Assembly: GCA_029552745.1 (NCBI GenBank)
Contig: JAKPDK010000152.1
Location: 1-64,000, forward strand
Reading direction: 5' to 3'
DNA length: 64,000 nt
Source: Candidatus Hydrogenedentota bacterium
Lineage (GTDB): Bacteria > Hydrogenedentota > Hydrogenedentia > Hydrogenedentales > SLHB01
Shown: positions 62,932 to 64,000 of the stretch, in pieces
Numbering within the stretch: the stretch's first letter is position 1
Layout of the letters: each line of letters begins with the position of its first letter
Notes under the pieces: model-generated
What the model saw: the letters and a program-made list of their open reading frames with translations, nothing else
The model's database searches: none
Told to the model about the DNA's origin: nothing
Made by a program: the position numbers and the translations under genes

Positions 62932-63018
62932 GCCGGGGTGGCGAAATTGGCAGACGCGCCGGACTCAAAATCCGGTTCCCGCAAGGGAGTGGGGGTTCGA
63001 TTCCCTTCCCCGGCACCA
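62932..63018 (+). tRNA. tRNA-Leu (anticodon CAA), CCA encoded
   Basis: 87 bases including CCA. Acceptor stem GCCGGGG / CCCCGGC, discriminator A. D-loop GGCGAAATTGGCAGACGC. Anticodon stem CCGGA / TCCGG with loop CTCAAAA, anticodon CAA. A variable arm follows (GTTCCCGCAAGGGAGT), as expected for Leu, and the T-loop is GGTTCGATTCC. Confidence 0.96.
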
Positions 63019-63176
63019 TACCCTGATTTTCAATTCCTTTCCCCCAACGCTTTTCCCTTCTTGCGCAGCTCATTAAAGCTATCTGTTTTATCACAACGGG
63101 AAGTCATCGGCGGTTGCGATTTGCCCGTCTGCCTGTCCGTGTCATACTCTTATCTTGTCGCGGTAGGGTTTGCTGA

Positions 63177-64000
63177 ATGATGCCAAGAAAAGGATTTTTC
63201 TTATATTACGAGCGGGCGCTTACCTGGCTGAACTCCAGCCATGTTTTGCCTTTCCACGACGCCGTTCTCCTAATCATTATGACTTGTGCGGGTTTTGCCT
63301 CTTCTGGGGCATTGGTAGTCTTTGCCTATCATTTTATTGTGGTTTCTCCAAAAGACGTCGTTTTCTTGACAAGACTTTTGGCAAAAGTACTCGTTTTTGG
63401 AGGGATCTCCTTCACGGCCGGTTATGTTCTTAAAAGCACTTCCGCTCGTCCGAGACCGCTCGATGTTGTCGAGCCCCGCACCATGAACGGCCGCCGATCG
63501 TTGTTAGTGCAATTTTTTGTCATAGTGTGCCTTGCGGCAGTTTTTGTATTGCCCAACTTGGACAAATATCCATTCCCAGAGCCTGACGAAATGCATCATC
63601 TCATTGTGAGTCGAAATCTTTGCGAATACGGTGAGTATGCTTCCGGGCATCCTGAAACGGGATTCATCAGATTTGACTCCTATGATTCGGTGGGGCCCAC
63701 GCTATTGATCCCTATAGCGGCCTTATTTCGAGTGGCAGGAGTACATCTCAAGACAGCACGTCTTGTTGTAGGTCTTTTTTTCATTAGCTTATGTCTAGTG
63801 TCGGGTGCGTTCGCGAGGAGGTACTGGAACACGAGGTATTTCGTCGTTCCGGTAATTTGCCTGATAGGGGCGATACATTCGGTTTATTTAGGTAGGACGG
63901 TTTACGGCGAAGTGCCGGCACTATTGTTTTTTTTGTTGTCCTTACACTTTTGGGACAAGAGTCAATCAAACACGGCGCCAAGCAAAGTCTTTGCAGTACT
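63177..64000 (+). CDS. GT39/PMT-like glycosyltransferase membrane protein (partial, runs off the end)
   Basis: The frame is open from ATG ATG (63177/63180) to the window end with no stop: at least 274 codons. Membrane segments are visible at about 28-53, 62-85, 110-128, 173-190 and 195-215. The loop after the third segment holds FPEPDEMHHLIVSRNLCEYG, the DE-type donor-binding loop of PMT/ArnT-like enzymes, then DSYDSVGPTLLIPIAALF. A TAGGG lies upstream of the start. It would transfer sugars from lipid carriers at the periplasmic face. Confidence 0.8.
   Translation, partial: MMPRKGFFLYYERALTWLNSSHVLPFHDAVLLIIMTCAGFASSGALVVFAYHFIVVSPKDVVFLTRLLAKVLVFGGISFTAGYVLKSTSARPRPLDVVEPRTMNGRRSLLVQFFVIVCLAAVFVLPNLDKYPFPEPDEMHHLIVSRNLCEYGEYASGHPETGFIRFDSYDSVGPTLLIPIAALFRVAGVHLKTARLVVGLFFISLCLVSGAFARRYWNTRYFVVPVICLIGAIHSVYLGRTVYGEVPALLFFLLSLHFWDKSQSNTAPSKVFAV

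Noticed and set aside
1-64000. CRISPR array or prophage
   Set aside because: I saw no regularly spaced short repeats, Cas genes, integrase with attachment sites, or phage structural genes.

Overview
The window looks like chromosome from a Gram-negative (diderm), flagellin- and type IV pilus-bearing bacterium of a little-cultured lineage. It combines an RND efflux pair, a LolA-like carrier, a SurA-like chaperone and a PilQ secretin (two membranes) with DivIVA. It also carries a DUF1559-like prepilin, a Tat-exported Gfo/Idh/MocA oxidoreductase and several large GT39/PMT-like membrane proteins. This mix is common in the PVC-neighbouring phyla (Hydrogenedentota, Sumerlaeota, Planctomycetota and relatives). 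The phylum is my inference; no rRNA is present to settle it.

Layout. 1-141: the right end of an insertion sequence. 166-1374: an SGNH-type hydrolase. 1475-13789 (minus): a TPR membrane protein, then a long co-oriented run. Read in transcription order it is a zinc-ribbon membrane protein, a lipoprotein, a possible 54-residue peptide, a PqqD-like protein, a miniature FtsX permease, a LolD/MacB-type ATPase, a multi-spanning membrane protein, an RND adaptor and an RND pump. 13996-21345: metabolism (class II aldolase, IlvE, DegT aminotransferase, GH4 glycosidase, Gfo/Idh/MocA) with pilT inside. 21411-25412: SurA-like PPIase, a prepilin-like protein with a strong terminator, and phosphomannomutase. 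25605-28721: a tight dtd, asparagine-synthase-like, fmt operon. 28737-38881: a HEAT/discoidin protein, a Tat oxidoreductase, an AroD fused to an AroE remnant, and a two-gene 2-hydroxyacyl-CoA dehydratase/activase system. 39133-45552: a lone short flagellin, a lipoprotein, a beta-helix surface protein, and the argA-proC-divIVA-lolA-maf operon. 45553-46655: a gene-free stretch with a decayed IS, a nested palindromic repeat, a 6S-like RNA with its own promoter and terminator, and tandem promoters. 46656-52902: pilMNOPQ. 53134-64000: a short DnaE, MgtC, GT39, two amidohydrolase genes (one frameshifted), an Eis-like acetyltransferase, tRNA-Leu(CAA), and a GT39-like gene running off the end.

Working together: PilM, PilN, PilO, PilP and PilQ form the alignment complex and outer-membrane pore, PilT retracts the pilus, and the pseudopilin at 22890 could be a substrate. 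ArgA and ProC start arginine and finish proline synthesis, in an operon with division and envelope genes (DivIVA, LolA, Maf). The most unusual items are four: the PqqD/mini-FtsX/ATPase cluster with a small hydrophobic ORF just upstream; the AroD carrying a vestigial AroE lobe; the asparagine-synthase-like enzyme with degraded active-site motifs between dtd and fmt; and the IS relic whose terminal repeat abuts the 6S-like RNA promoter and matches the IS end at the window start.
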